Source of the DNA: Bacteroidaceae bacterium | GTDB taxonomy: Bacteria > Bacteroidota > Bacteroidia > Bacteroidales > Bacteroidaceae | DNA length: 64,000 bases | Reading direction: 5' to 3' | NCBI GenBank assembly: GCA_024398755.1 | Contig: JAKSIQ010000003.1 | Coordinates: 1-64,000 of the forward strand | Shown here: positions 16,633 through 24,898 of the stretch, piece after piece | Numbering within the stretch: position 1 is the first letter of the stretch | Layout: each line of letters begins with the position of its first letter | Position numbers and translations under genes: made by a program | Notes under the pieces: generated by a model | Told to the model about the DNA's origin: nothing | The model's input: only the letters and a program-made list of their open reading frames with translations | Database searches by the model: none

Positions 16633-17682
16633 ATGAACCAGCAGGAAAAGACCCGGATTTCACAACTGGGAGAGTTCGGACTAATTGACCACCTTACAAA
16701 AGACATCAAGTTGTTCAACGCGTCAACGGTCAAGGGTGTCGGCGACGATGCGGCCATTCTTGATTACAAGGACAGACAGGTTCTGGTTACGACCGACATG
16801 CTGATGGAAGGCGTTCACTTTGACCTTACTTATATGCCGCTCAAGCATCTGGGCTATAAATCGGCCATGGTGAACATATCTGATATATACGCCATGAACG
16901 GAACGCCACGGCAAATGACGGTATCGGTCGCTCTTAGCAAGCGTTTCTGTGTTGAAGACATGGAAGAGTTCTATGAAGGACTTGAACTGGCATGCCAGCG
17001 CCATGGTGTGGATATTGTAGGAGGCGACACCACCTCATCACTGACAGGACTGGCCATAAGCATAACATGCATAGGAGAATGCGAAAAGGGAAAGGCGGTT
17101 CTTCGCAACGGCGCAGGACAGAACGATCTGATATGCGTATCAGGTAACCTTGGTGCGGCATATATGGGACTGCAGCTTCTTGAACGCGAAAAGAGCATCT
17201 TCAATTCAACCGGAAACAACGACGGTCAGGCATTCAACCCCGATTTTGCAGGCAAGGAATATCTTCTTGAACGACAGCTGAAGCCAGAAGCCAGAGGCGA
17301 CATTATCAGGGAACTGCGCGAAGCCGGAATACAGCCCACATCAATGATGGATATTTCGGACGGGCTTTCTTCAGAACTGATTCACTTGTGCAAACAGAGC
17401 GGTACCGGCTGCAGCGTTTATCAGGAACGCATTCCGATTGATTATCAGACGGCAGTGATGGCAGAAGAACTGAACATGGATGTATACACCTGCGCCCTGA
17501 ACGGCGGCGAAGACTACGAACTGCTGTTCACAGTTCCACTGACCGATCACGACAAGGTCATCCAGCTTAAGGACGTAAAACTGATCGGTCACATGACAAG
17601 ACCCGAGCTGGGACGCCATCTGGTTCTGCAGTCCGGCCAGGAGATAGAACTGAAAGCCCAGGGCTGGCAGTCAAACCTATAA
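16633..17682 (+). CDS. thiL: Thiamine-monophosphate kinase
   Basis: Phosphorylates thiamine monophosphate to the cofactor thiamine pyrophosphate, needed for example by IlvB in this window. 349 residues. It opens with the ThiL motif ISQLGEFGLIDHL, then has GVGDDAAILDY (ATP/Mg site), MLMEGVHFDL, GGDTTSS and MMDISDGLSSELIHLCKQSG. It is the second gene of the lpxK unit and is closed by its own terminator 4 bases after the stop. Confidence 0.95.
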   Translation: MNQQEKTRISQLGEFGLIDHLTKDIKLFNASTVKGVGDDAAILDYKDRQVLVTTDMLMEGVHFDLTYMPLKHLGYKSAMVNISDIYAMNGTPRQMTVSVALSKRFCVEDMEEFYEGLELACQRHGVDIVGGDTTSSLTGLAISITCIGECEKGKAVLRNGAGQNDLICVSGNLGAAYMGLQLLEREKSIFNSTGNNDGQAFNPDFAGKEYLLERQLKPEARGDIIRELREAGIQPTSMMDISDGLSSELIHLCKQSGTGCSVYQERIPIDYQTAVMAEELNMDVYTCALNGGEDYELLFTVPLTDHDKVIQLKDVKLIGHMTRPELGRHLVLQSGQEIELKAQGWQSNL

Positions 17683-17685
17683 AAG

Positions 17686-17725
17686 CAAGAGAGGGTAACT
17701 GAAACAGTCACCCTCTCTTGTTTTG
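17686..17725 (+). terminator. Terminator of lpxK-thiL
   Basis: The stem CAAGAGAGGGTAACTG (17686-17701) pairs with 17705-17720 apart from one A-C mismatch; the loop is AAA and TTTTG follows. The core is related to the terminators at 139 and 33697. Confidence 0.88.
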
Positions 17726-17737
17726 TACACTGAAACG

Positions 17738-18031
17738 TCAGATGCTCTTTTCTATACTCCAGACAAACGCCCTGAGTCCGAGGCGCTCAGTGGCGATATC
17801 CATCTTGTGAAGTTCGTCAAGAATAAGGTCAACCTTGTCATCATCGACAACGGTTATGATGCCTGAATTGAGTGACGGCCACACCTGGCTTCCATAATGC
17901 GGTTCACCGTTCTTGGACCCGCGGCCCTGGACATGTTCTATCATTGAGAATCCGCGGCAGTTGTTATGGGTGAGCATAGTGATTATACGCTCGCTGTATG
18001 CCTGGTCAAATGTAATAAGTATGGATTTCAT
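17738..18031 (-). CDS. PII/CutA-like small protein at the end of the RND operon
   Basis: 97 residues with a ferredoxin-like alternation of strands and helices (KSILITFDQAY...IITVVDDDKVDLILDELHKMD), reminiscent of PII-like proteins encoded beside RND efflux genes. It lacks an obvious PII T-loop tyrosine motif. Assignment is from fold-like pattern and neighbourhood only. The gene starts 6 bases after the RND stop and is the last gene of the efflux operon. A sensor or regulator of the pump is a reasonable guess. The start is the ATG at 18031; the TTG two codons upstream is less likely. Confidence 0.6.
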   Translation of the reverse strand: MKSILITFDQAYSERIITMLTHNNCRGFSMIEHVQGRGSKNGEPHYGSQVWPSLNSGIITVVDDDKVDLILDELHKMDIATERLGLRAFVWSIEKSI

Positions 18032-18037
18032 ATTCAA

Positions 18038-21000
18038 TCAGTCTTTTGTGTTATGTTTGACGGCAACACGATTATGCATCATGCTGTCCTTGTTCTCCTC
18101 CCAGAACGCTTTGATCTCAAGCTGTTTGCGGAACTTGCGACGTTCTTTCTTTATTGCGATGCCCTGTATCGAGCAATACAGCACCGGAACAAGCATCAGG
18201 GTAAGTATTGTAGAGAATGTCAGACCGCCTATTACCGAAATGCCCAGAGGACGCCACATGGCGGCACCCTGTCCCTGTGACAGAGCCATAGGAATCATAC
18301 CCAGGATTGTGGTCAGAGTTGTCATGAGAACAGGACGCAGACGTCTCTGGGCTCCATTTGAAGCAGCATTGATGGCTGACATGCCACGTTCGCGGCACAT
18401 ACGTGTGTAGTCAATGAGAACGATACCGTTCTTCACAACTATACCTATAAGCATGATGGCACCCAGAATACTCATGATGTTCAAAGATGTTCCGGTAAGC
18501 CAGAGAGCTATAAGCACGCCGCTTAAAGCGAACGGAATAGAGAACATTATGATGAACGGCAGAGAAAGAGACTCGAACTGAGCGGCCATTACTATGAACA
18601 CAAGCAGAATGATCAGAATGGCAAGTGTGCCCATATCGGCGAATGATTCCTGCTGTTCCTCATAGTCACCTGAAATCTGGATACTGACGCCATCGGGCAG
18701 TTCCATTTTGTCAATGTATGCCTGACCGGCTTCAACCACCTCGCTCAAAGCGTGTCCGCCTGCGATGACGCACGAAACGGTATTGATTCTCTGACGGTCC
18801 TTACGCTGGATTGTAGGAGGTGTGAACGACTCTTCAAGATGACCTATATCACGCACGCGCACCGCACTGTTACCGGAACCATACAGAAGAATGTTCTCAA
18901 TGTCATCAAGTTCGGTTCTGAATTCCGGAGCGTAACGCACCTTGATATAATACTCTTCACCATCCTCACGGAAATAAGATGCCGTAGCACCATATATGCG
19001 GTTTCTCAGGTAGTTGGCGGCAGTTGACAGGTTCAATCCGTGCTGAGCCAGTTTTTCGCGATCAAAGACAACCTGATATTCAGGCTGATATTTTTCACGG
19101 CTGACAAAAGCCTCGCCGACGCCGGGAACTGTCTTCATGTACGCCATCAGATTTGCCGCCAGTGAATCGGTAGCATCAAAATCGTATCCGTAAATCTCAA
19201 AATCAGCCGTTGACTGTCCGCCCATGCTCATGCCGCCACCGGCCTGAACCATAAAGCGCTCAATTTCCGGACGTGCGTTCAGATCGGCTCGGATTTGTGC
19301 AACGACATCGTCCGATGAAATGCTGCGTTCTTCAAGCTCCACAAGAGAAAGAGTGAACGAAATGATATGTGTACCGTTCGACTGCATTGAAGCGAATGTG
19401 TTGCTGTCATCGGCTGCGCCGACACGGAAGTTACACATTGTCATGTCATTGGCATAACGGTTCATCCAAAGATCACTCAGTTCCTGAGCCAAAGAACGTG
19501 AACGGTCAACGTTGGTATTGAGGGGCAGATATATGGTTGCGGAAATTCTTGATTCCTCATCACTCGGGAAGAATTCGGACTTGAGTCCCTTTGCTGTGAA
19601 CAGCGACGCTATGAACACTGCCAGGCAGACCAGGACAATCAGTTTGCGGTGACGGACTGCATGGTCAATGCGGCGGCCGTACCACGCATCCAACGCATCA
19701 AGAGCCTTCTGTATAGGCGAATACAGAATTGTGTGCAGACGGCTTCCCTTCTTCTCCAGTTTCAGCATCTTGGAACAGAGCATAGGAGTCAGGGTCAGAG
19801 ATACGACAAGTGAAATTGCAATGATCACGCACATCATGCCACCCAGCTGTTTGAACAGGATACCGGTCATACCGGTAATCATGGTGAGCGGGAAGAATAC
19901 TGCAAAAATTGTCAGCGTTGATGCCATAACCGACAGGGCGACTTCATTGGTCGCGAAGATGGCGGCCATCTTCGGATCGGAGCCTCGCTCAATGTGGGTG
20001 GTTATGTTTTCAAGGACAACGATGGTGTCATCGACCACCATACCGATAGCTATGGTCAGACAGCTAAGAGAAATGATGTTCAGAGATCCGTCAGTGACAA
20101 GAAGATATATGAACGATGCCACCAGCGAAAGCGGAATGGTGATTGACACAACCAGAGTCGCGCGCCAGCGACCGGTGAAAAGATAAACCACCATGATGAC
20201 GAATATCAGCGCATAGATGATAGTCTCCGCAAGTGAACTGACCGTCTGAAGAATGTCATCAGAGCCGTCATTGATCAAGCCCAGTCTGACATCGCTCGGC
20301 AGATTCTTCTGCAGTTGCGGAAGCATTTCATTGATTTTTTCACAAATCTCAACCGTATTGGCGCCAGTCTGCTTCTGAATGATTATCATGGCACCGCTTT
20401 CACCGTTATTGAACGATTCCTGAGCACGTTCCTGAGTACGGTCATCAATGCGTGCCACATCGGTCAGATACACATTCCTGCCGTCAATTGAAGCGACGAC
20501 AAGATTGCTCATGTCACGCGGATCCTTGAATTCGCCGTCAACGCGCAGAGCGAATGTCTCGTTACCTACATCAATGTTACCTCCAGGTACACTGCGGTTT
20601 TCAGAACCGATCAGTGACGATATCTGCTCAATGGTAAGGCTGTATGCCTCAAGTTTGGCCGGGTCGCAGTAAATGTAAATTTCACGCTGCGGGGCACCGG
20701 TGACCGACACTGTTCCCACTCCCGGGATACGGGCAAGCGGATTTACCACGCTCTCATCAAGAATCTTGTACAACGCGGCCTGACTTTCACTGGCCTGCAC
20801 TGACAGCATCATGATTGGCAGCATGTTGGTATCGAACTTGAAGATGATAGGTGACTGCGCGCCGTCAGGCAACGATTTCACAATCATGTCAAGTTTGTCA
20901 CGGACATCATTGGTAAGGTCCTCAATGCGATGGCCGTACTCAAATTCAAGAGTAATTACAGAGACGTTCTCCGATGACTTTGAAGTAATGTGCTTTATAT

Positions 21001-21226
21001 AGCTGCAACTGTTCAAAGTGTTTTCAAGAGGACGCGTCACGTTGTTTTCTATATCCGATGCATTGGCACCGTTATAGTATGTGAACACCATAATGGTGTT
21101 TGACTCTATGTCGGGCAGCTGGTCAATCGGCAGTTTCGAAAACGAGAACAGGCCGAACACCACTACTGCGACGAAGCATAGCGCTGTCATTACCGGTCTT
21201 TTGACCGCACCTTCATAAAGACTCAT
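18038..21226 (-). CDS. RND (HAE1-type) efflux pump inner-membrane subunit
   Basis: 1062-residue proton-driven exporter of the AcrB/MexB superfamily. The N-terminus is basic then hydrophobic (VKRPVMTALCFVAVVVFGLFSF). Two homologous halves each comprise six membrane helices and a large periplasmic loop. The proton relay Asp-Asp is visible in TM4 (IAIGMVVDDTIVVLENI), and the expected Lys is in TM10 (IGIVVKNGIVLIDY). The DD/K set fits antibiotic/solvent-type pumps rather than clearly metal-type ones, but the substrate is unknown. It works with the membrane-fusion lipoprotein and outer-membrane channel encoded just upstream. Confidence 0.95.
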   Translation of the reverse strand: MSLYEGAVKRPVMTALCFVAVVVFGLFSFSKLPIDQLPDIESNTIMVFTYYNGANASDIENNVTRPLENTLNSCSYIKHITSKSSENVSVITLEFEYGHRIEDLTNDVRDKLDMIVKSLPDGAQSPIIFKFDTNMLPIMMLSVQASESQAALYKILDESVVNPLARIPGVGTVSVTGAPQREIYIYCDPAKLEAYSLTIEQISSLIGSENRSVPGGNIDVGNETFALRVDGEFKDPRDMSNLVVASIDGRNVYLTDVARIDDRTQERAQESFNNGESGAMIIIQKQTGANTVEICEKINEMLPQLQKNLPSDVRLGLINDGSDDILQTVSSLAETIIYALIFVIMVVYLFTGRWRATLVVSITIPLSLVASFIYLLVTDGSLNIISLSCLTIAIGMVVDDTIVVLENITTHIERGSDPKMAAIFATNEVALSVMASTLTIFAVFFPLTMITGMTGILFKQLGGMMCVIIAISLVVSLTLTPMLCSKMLKLEKKGSRLHTILYSPIQKALDALDAWYGRRIDHAVRHRKLIVLVCLAVFIASLFTAKGLKSEFFPSDEESRISATIYLPLNTNVDRSRSLAQELSDLWMNRYANDMTMCNFRVGAADDSNTFASMQSNGTHIISFTLSLVELEERSISSDDVVAQIRADLNARPEIERFMVQAGGGMSMGGQSTADFEIYGYDFDATDSLAANLMAYMKTVPGVGEAFVSREKYQPEYQVVFDREKLAQHGLNLSTAANYLRNRIYGATASYFREDGEEYYIKVRYAPEFRTELDDIENILLYGSGNSAVRVRDIGHLEESFTPPTIQRKDRQRINTVSCVIAGGHALSEVVEAGQAYIDKMELPDGVSIQISGDYEEQQESFADMGTLAILIILLVFIVMAAQFESLSLPFIIMFSIPFALSGVLIALWLTGTSLNIMSILGAIMLIGIVVKNGIVLIDYTRMCRERGMSAINAASNGAQRRLRPVLMTTLTTILGMIPMALSQGQGAAMWRPLGISVIGGLTFSTILTLMLVPVLYCSIQGIAIKKERRKFRKQLEIKAFWEENKDSMMHNRVAVKHNTKD

Positions 21227-21249
21227 TGTTATGTACAGTTAAGACGTGG

Positions 21250-22284
21250 TTACTTTTCAATTTCAACCTCTTTGCCGTCAGCAAGCTTTGACTGCCCTGT
21301 TACGACTATCATAGCTCCGTTCGGAACGCCAGACACCAGTTCATATCGGTCACCAAGACGCTGGCCAAGTTCCACCTTGCAGAATCTGACCTTTCCGTCC
21401 TCATAGACATATACGTAACGGTCACCTGAACCGGCACGCTTCACAATCGAGATATCTGGAACCACAACATGGTTTTCCACGCCAAGATTCAAAGTTGCGC
21501 GGGCGAACATGCCGGGACGCATTTTCTGATCTCTGTTTGAGACCGTGACTTCAACCGGGAATGTGTGTGTCATCGATTCCACGGTCGGATATATGAGTGA
21601 AATGTCGCCGGTGAATGTTTCGCCAGGATATGCATCAAGCTCAATAGTGACCTTATCACCCTTCTTTATACGTGAAAAATACTGTTCAGACACATTGATT
21701 GTCAGTTTCACAGGAGCAATCTTCTGCACGACCAGAATAGCCTGTCCTCCGTACAGGTCTCCGTTATCATAGTTGCGTGATGTCACCACACCGTCAATAG
21801 GACTTTCAAGTCTGGTGTTCTCTTTCAGGGTCTGATAAGACTTTGTTGCCACCTCAACCTGAAGTTTCATGCTTTCCCATTCCGATTGTGACACACCTCC
21901 AACCTTATAAAGCTGATCAATACGGTTGAACTCTGTCTCAAGGTTCTTGAGTTGCATCTCCTGATTGCTCAGGTTGGTCTCATCCATTTCAACCAGAATC
22001 TGTCCTCTTCTTACCTGATCTCCTACTTCAACATTGATTTTCTTGATTCTGGCAGGATTTGATGGGGCGATATTGTTCTTCACCTCACCTTCTATAGTGG
22101 CAGAATAAGTCTGAAGCTGGTTTACCGGTTCTTCTACGACCTTTGCAAGTTTGACTATCGGCGCTGCATCGAGCAGTGCAACGGTTTGAGAGTCAGCCTC
22201 CTGTTTCTTCTGTCCGCATGATGCCAACAGGGCCATGCACAGAGCGATTCCTGAAATTCTGAATGCTTTCATATTTGTGTTCAT
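21250..22284 (-). CDS. RND periplasmic adaptor (membrane-fusion) lipoprotein
   Basis: 344 residues. A lipoprotein signal peptide with lipobox LLASC (Cys about residue 23) tethers it to a membrane. Then come a lipoyl/barrel-sandwich half (NNIAPSNPARIKKINVEVGDQVRRGQIL), an alpha-hairpin (about 105-140), the second lipoyl half (LESPIDGVVTSRNYDNGDLY) and a beta-barrel domain. This is the HlyD/AcrA-type adaptor bridging the pump and the outer-membrane channel. The start overlaps the end of the channel gene by 4 bases, so translation is coupled. Confidence 0.93.
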   Translation of the reverse strand: MNTNMKAFRISGIALCMALLASCGQKKQEADSQTVALLDAAPIVKLAKVVEEPVNQLQTYSATIEGEVKNNIAPSNPARIKKINVEVGDQVRRGQILVEMDETNLSNQEMQLKNLETEFNRIDQLYKVGGVSQSEWESMKLQVEVATKSYQTLKENTRLESPIDGVVTSRNYDNGDLYGGQAILVVQKIAPVKLTINVSEQYFSRIKKGDKVTIELDAYPGETFTGDISLIYPTVESMTHTFPVEVTVSNRDQKMRPGMFARATLNLGVENHVVVPDISIVKRAGSGDRYVYVYEDGKVRFCKVELGQRLGDRYELVSGVPNGAMIVVTGQSKLADGKEVEIEK

Positions 22285-23639
22285 TTGTTTTCGTTATCAG
22301 TATTAAGTTCAATGTCAACGCCAAGCACTTTGTCCAAATCGGCCTTGGCTGCCAGATAATTGTATATTGACTGGCTGTATGTAAGTCTGGCCTGAGTAAG
22401 CGACACTTCGGAATTGTTCAGTTCCAGAATTGTCCCCTTACCTATTTCATAGCGTTTGCTGGCTATTTCACGTCCCTTTTCAGCCTGCTGTATTGCCTCA
22501 CGGTTACTGGCAACCTGCTCGGCATTCGCGCTCATATTGTCCCTGTAGTTACGTACCTGCATGCCAAGCTGACGTTCCGTATAATCACGGTTCAGAGCAA
22601 GCTGGCCAATCTGCAGTTTTGTGGTACGAAGCTTGGTGAAATTGCCCATTCTGAAGATTGGAACCGACATAGACAGCACGACATTTGAACTCTTCGCCCA
22701 GGAATAATTGCCTATCTTCCAGTCATCATTGTACATGGACTGCATGCTATATGATCCGGAAAGTGCAAGTGTCGGCAGGAAATTCATTTTCTGAACATGA
22801 AGAGTCTGATTCAGCATTTTCTCACTCAATGCCAGCTGGCGCATGTCGGTATTGTTTTCAAGCGAACAATCCGATTTGTCAAGAGACTCCACATAGAGCA
22901 GCTGTTCGTAATCTTCAAGACTGCCGGAAATCTCATATTCGGTATCAGGATCAACGCCCATCAGCAATGTCAGCTGAAGTTTGGCCATGGACACCGCATT
23001 CCTTGCCTGAATTACGGTAGGGTTCATGCTGCGCAGCTGCACTTCTGCACTGATTTTATCATATTCGCTGGTTCCGCCCAACTGGTACATGGAATTTACC
23101 AGGTCGAAATTTTTCTGAGCCTGATCATAACTCTTGCAGAGAACATCATAGCTGTCCTGAGCCAGAATTACCTGATAATAAGCCTTAGTCACCTGGTTGA
23201 CCAGATCAAGACGTGAGCTGCGGCCCTGCTCTATGGCATTGTCAAGATCGCTTTTGGTCAGATTCATCGTTGCATAAACGGTAGGAGCGAAAACCGGCAG
23301 ACTGATCTGGAACTGGCCGTTCCATGTACTGGTATTGTCACTACCCATCTTGAATTCCATGCCATTCAGTTTCATTACAGCAGCCAGCACGGTATATTGG
23401 ATGGTCCCGCTGAAATCGGCACTCGGCAACAGAGACTGCCATGCCTCATCCTTACTGATTTTCTTCACTTCAATCTGCTGCTCTGCCACTTTGATTGTCG
23501 GGTTTTCACTGACCGCAATCCTGATGGCATCATCAAGAGTCAGGTTAAGAACCTGGCCGGACTCCTGACCGGACACGGTAACAGCCGTGACTGCAACAGC
23601 CATGGTCAGCATCATCCTGCTGAAAAATTGTCTTTTCAT
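22281..23639 (-). CDS. TolC-like outer-membrane efflux channel
   Basis: 452 residues with a cleavable signal peptide (about 1-24, ending VSGQ). Two outer-membrane efflux repeats (about 30-230 and 250-445) are rich in long coiled helices and in motifs such as LTLDDAIRIAVSENPTIKVAEQQI and YEIGKGTILELNNSEVSLTQARL. It forms the trimeric outer-membrane exit duct for the RND pump. It lies 3 bases after tetR, so regulator and pump share one transcript. Confidence 0.93.
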   Translation of the reverse strand: MKRQFFSRMMLTMAVAVTAVTVSGQESGQVLNLTLDDAIRIAVSENPTIKVAEQQIEVKKISKDEAWQSLLPSADFSGTIQYTVLAAVMKLNGMEFKMGSDNTSTWNGQFQISLPVFAPTVYATMNLTKSDLDNAIEQGRSSRLDLVNQVTKAYYQVILAQDSYDVLCKSYDQAQKNFDLVNSMYQLGGTSEYDKISAEVQLRSMNPTVIQARNAVSMAKLQLTLLMGVDPDTEYEISGSLEDYEQLLYVESLDKSDCSLENNTDMRQLALSEKMLNQTLHVQKMNFLPTLALSGSYSMQSMYNDDWKIGNYSWAKSSNVVLSMSVPIFRMGNFTKLRTTKLQIGQLALNRDYTERQLGMQVRNYRDNMSANAEQVASNREAIQQAEKGREIASKRYEIGKGTILELNNSEVSLTQARLTYSQSIYNYLAAKADLDKVLGVDIELNTDNENK

Positions 23640-23642
23640 GTT

Positions 23643-24266
23643 TTATTGTCTGTTTTTGTATCTGTACTTATCAAGTGATTCCATTCCCTTTGGCGATGCT
23701 ATGCCACGCAGCAGCAACACTATTGAATCATTCACCAGCTGGTCATATGGATACTGCTTCTTCATTTCGCTGTCATTGGCCAGACGTCCCATAACAGCAA
23801 AAGCACGCATGACGATATCCATATTGACATCATTTCTGAACACGCCCTGACGGACGCCCAAATCCATATACTGGCGTATCTGCTTCCTGACCTTGTCCAT
23901 ATGCTGGAGAAACAGCTCTTTGAACTTCGGATACTTGTCCATATTGTCAAAGAAAATGCGGTTCGTGTTATTTGATTCAGAAACCACAAGTTCAAGGTAC
24001 CGGAGCATTACGGAAAGAATATCACCTTGCTTCTCTATCTCTTGTGCGGTTCTCTCCGCAACAATTCCGGAATGGAACTCCATACATTCGGTCAGAAGCT
24101 GTTCCTTATTATGGAACAACTCATATAATGTGCGCTTTGAAACAGCCAGCCTGGCGGCAATGTCGTCCATGCGTACCGCAAGATATCCGTCTTTCAGGAA
24201 CATTTCCAATGCCGTACGCACCACATTATTCCGCAGTTCATCCCTATTTGTGACAGCGAATGTCAT
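23643..24266 (-). CDS. TetR/AcrR-family transcriptional regulator
   Basis: 207 residues. The N-terminal helix-turn-helix DNA-binding domain (about 10-55) contains FLKDGYLAVRMDDIAARLAV and SKRTLYELFHNKEQLL, the classic TetR signature; the C-terminal ligand-binding helices follow. As first gene of the pump operon it probably represses its own promoter at 24288, with a pump substrate as inducer (inference from the usual arrangement). I did not find a convincing long operator palindrome around the promoter. Confidence 0.92.
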   Translation of the reverse strand: MTFAVTNRDELRNNVVRTALEMFLKDGYLAVRMDDIAARLAVSKRTLYELFHNKEQLLTECMEFHSGIVAERTAQEIEKQGDILSVMLRYLELVVSESNNTNRIFFDNMDKYPKFKELFLQHMDKVRKQIRQYMDLGVRQGVFRNDVNMDIVMRAFAVMGRLANDSEMKKQYPYDQLVNDSIVLLLRGIASPKGMESLDKYRYKNRQ

Positions 24267-24287
24267 ACCTTTCCGTCAATTGCGGCG

Positions 24288-24295
24288 CAAAGATA
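24288..24295 (-). promoter_or_regulatory. -7 promoter element of the tetR-efflux operon
   Basis: TATCTTTG on the minus strand matches TAnnTTTG and lies 21 bases upstream of the tetR ATG. No clear -33 TTTG is present at 19-21 bases. Confidence 0.6.
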
Positions 24296-24365
24296 CTTGA
24301 AAACTCGAGAGATTATAAAAAGTTTTCCGACAGGAACACCTTATTTAGCCATTTTTAGCACTTGT

Positions 24366-24405
24366 TACAAAATAGAAATCCCCATCGTCCACCAGAACGA
24401 CAGGG
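24366..24405 (-). terminator. Terminator of secA and the small acidic gene
   Basis: On the minus strand CCCTGTCGT (24405-24397) pairs with ACGATGGGG (24388-24380) with two wobble pairs around an 8-base loop, followed by ATTTCTATTTTG. The T-tract is interrupted, so strength is uncertain. Confidence 0.55.
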
Positions 24406-24431
24406 ACAAATCCTATTTTTCCAGTTTATTA

Positions 24432-24875
24432 TCAGTCTGCCAGAAGCGTCTTCAGAAAATCGTCCAATTCCTCATCAAGCCCCTGCATGAGACTCTGACC
24501 CAGCAGGGCATTGTCTTCGTCGAACAGCATGAGTTCGGCAACAGTCTCCTTGTCATCGTCAACCAGTACGAAAGAGAACGGTTTCCAGATTGACAACTGT
24601 TCCAACGGCTGTTCACGGTCAATGAGTTTGAGAACGCTTTTCAGCGAATTTTCCATGACATCATAGAAGATATCCTCAGGTATGTCTGACAGATCTGACA
24701 ATTGGGCCGATGCGAGCACGCTGTCATCATCAGACACAATGAATTCGCCCGTCTCACGAATTGGCTGCAGGTGAATGTCGGTTACTACAGACTGCTCCTG
24801 AGACTTGCGGTACGGCTCTATTGCAAGCTGTATCAGTTTTTTAATTTCCTGATAGGAAGATTCACTTATTCTCAT
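24432..24875 (-). CDS. Conserved-looking small acidic protein downstream of secA, unknown function
   Basis: 147 residues, strongly acidic, with no signal peptide or membrane segment. It is predicted to be helical at the N-terminus (SYQEIKKLIQLAIEPYRKSQ) and at the C-terminus (GLDEELDDFLKTLLAD), with beta-rich middle stretches such as FSFVLVDDDKETVAELMLFD. I do not recognise a family. It begins 23 bases after the secA stop and is probably co-transcribed, but this alone does not show a role in secretion. Confidence 0.7.
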   Translation of the reverse strand: MRISESSYQEIKKLIQLAIEPYRKSQEQSVVTDIHLQPIRETGEFIVSDDDSVLASAQLSDLSDIPEDIFYDVMENSLKSVLKLIDREQPLEQLSIWKPFSFVLVDDDKETVAELMLFDEDNALLGQSLMQGLDEELDDFLKTLLAD

Positions 24876-24898
24876 GACTGTTCCGATTTAGGTCATTA

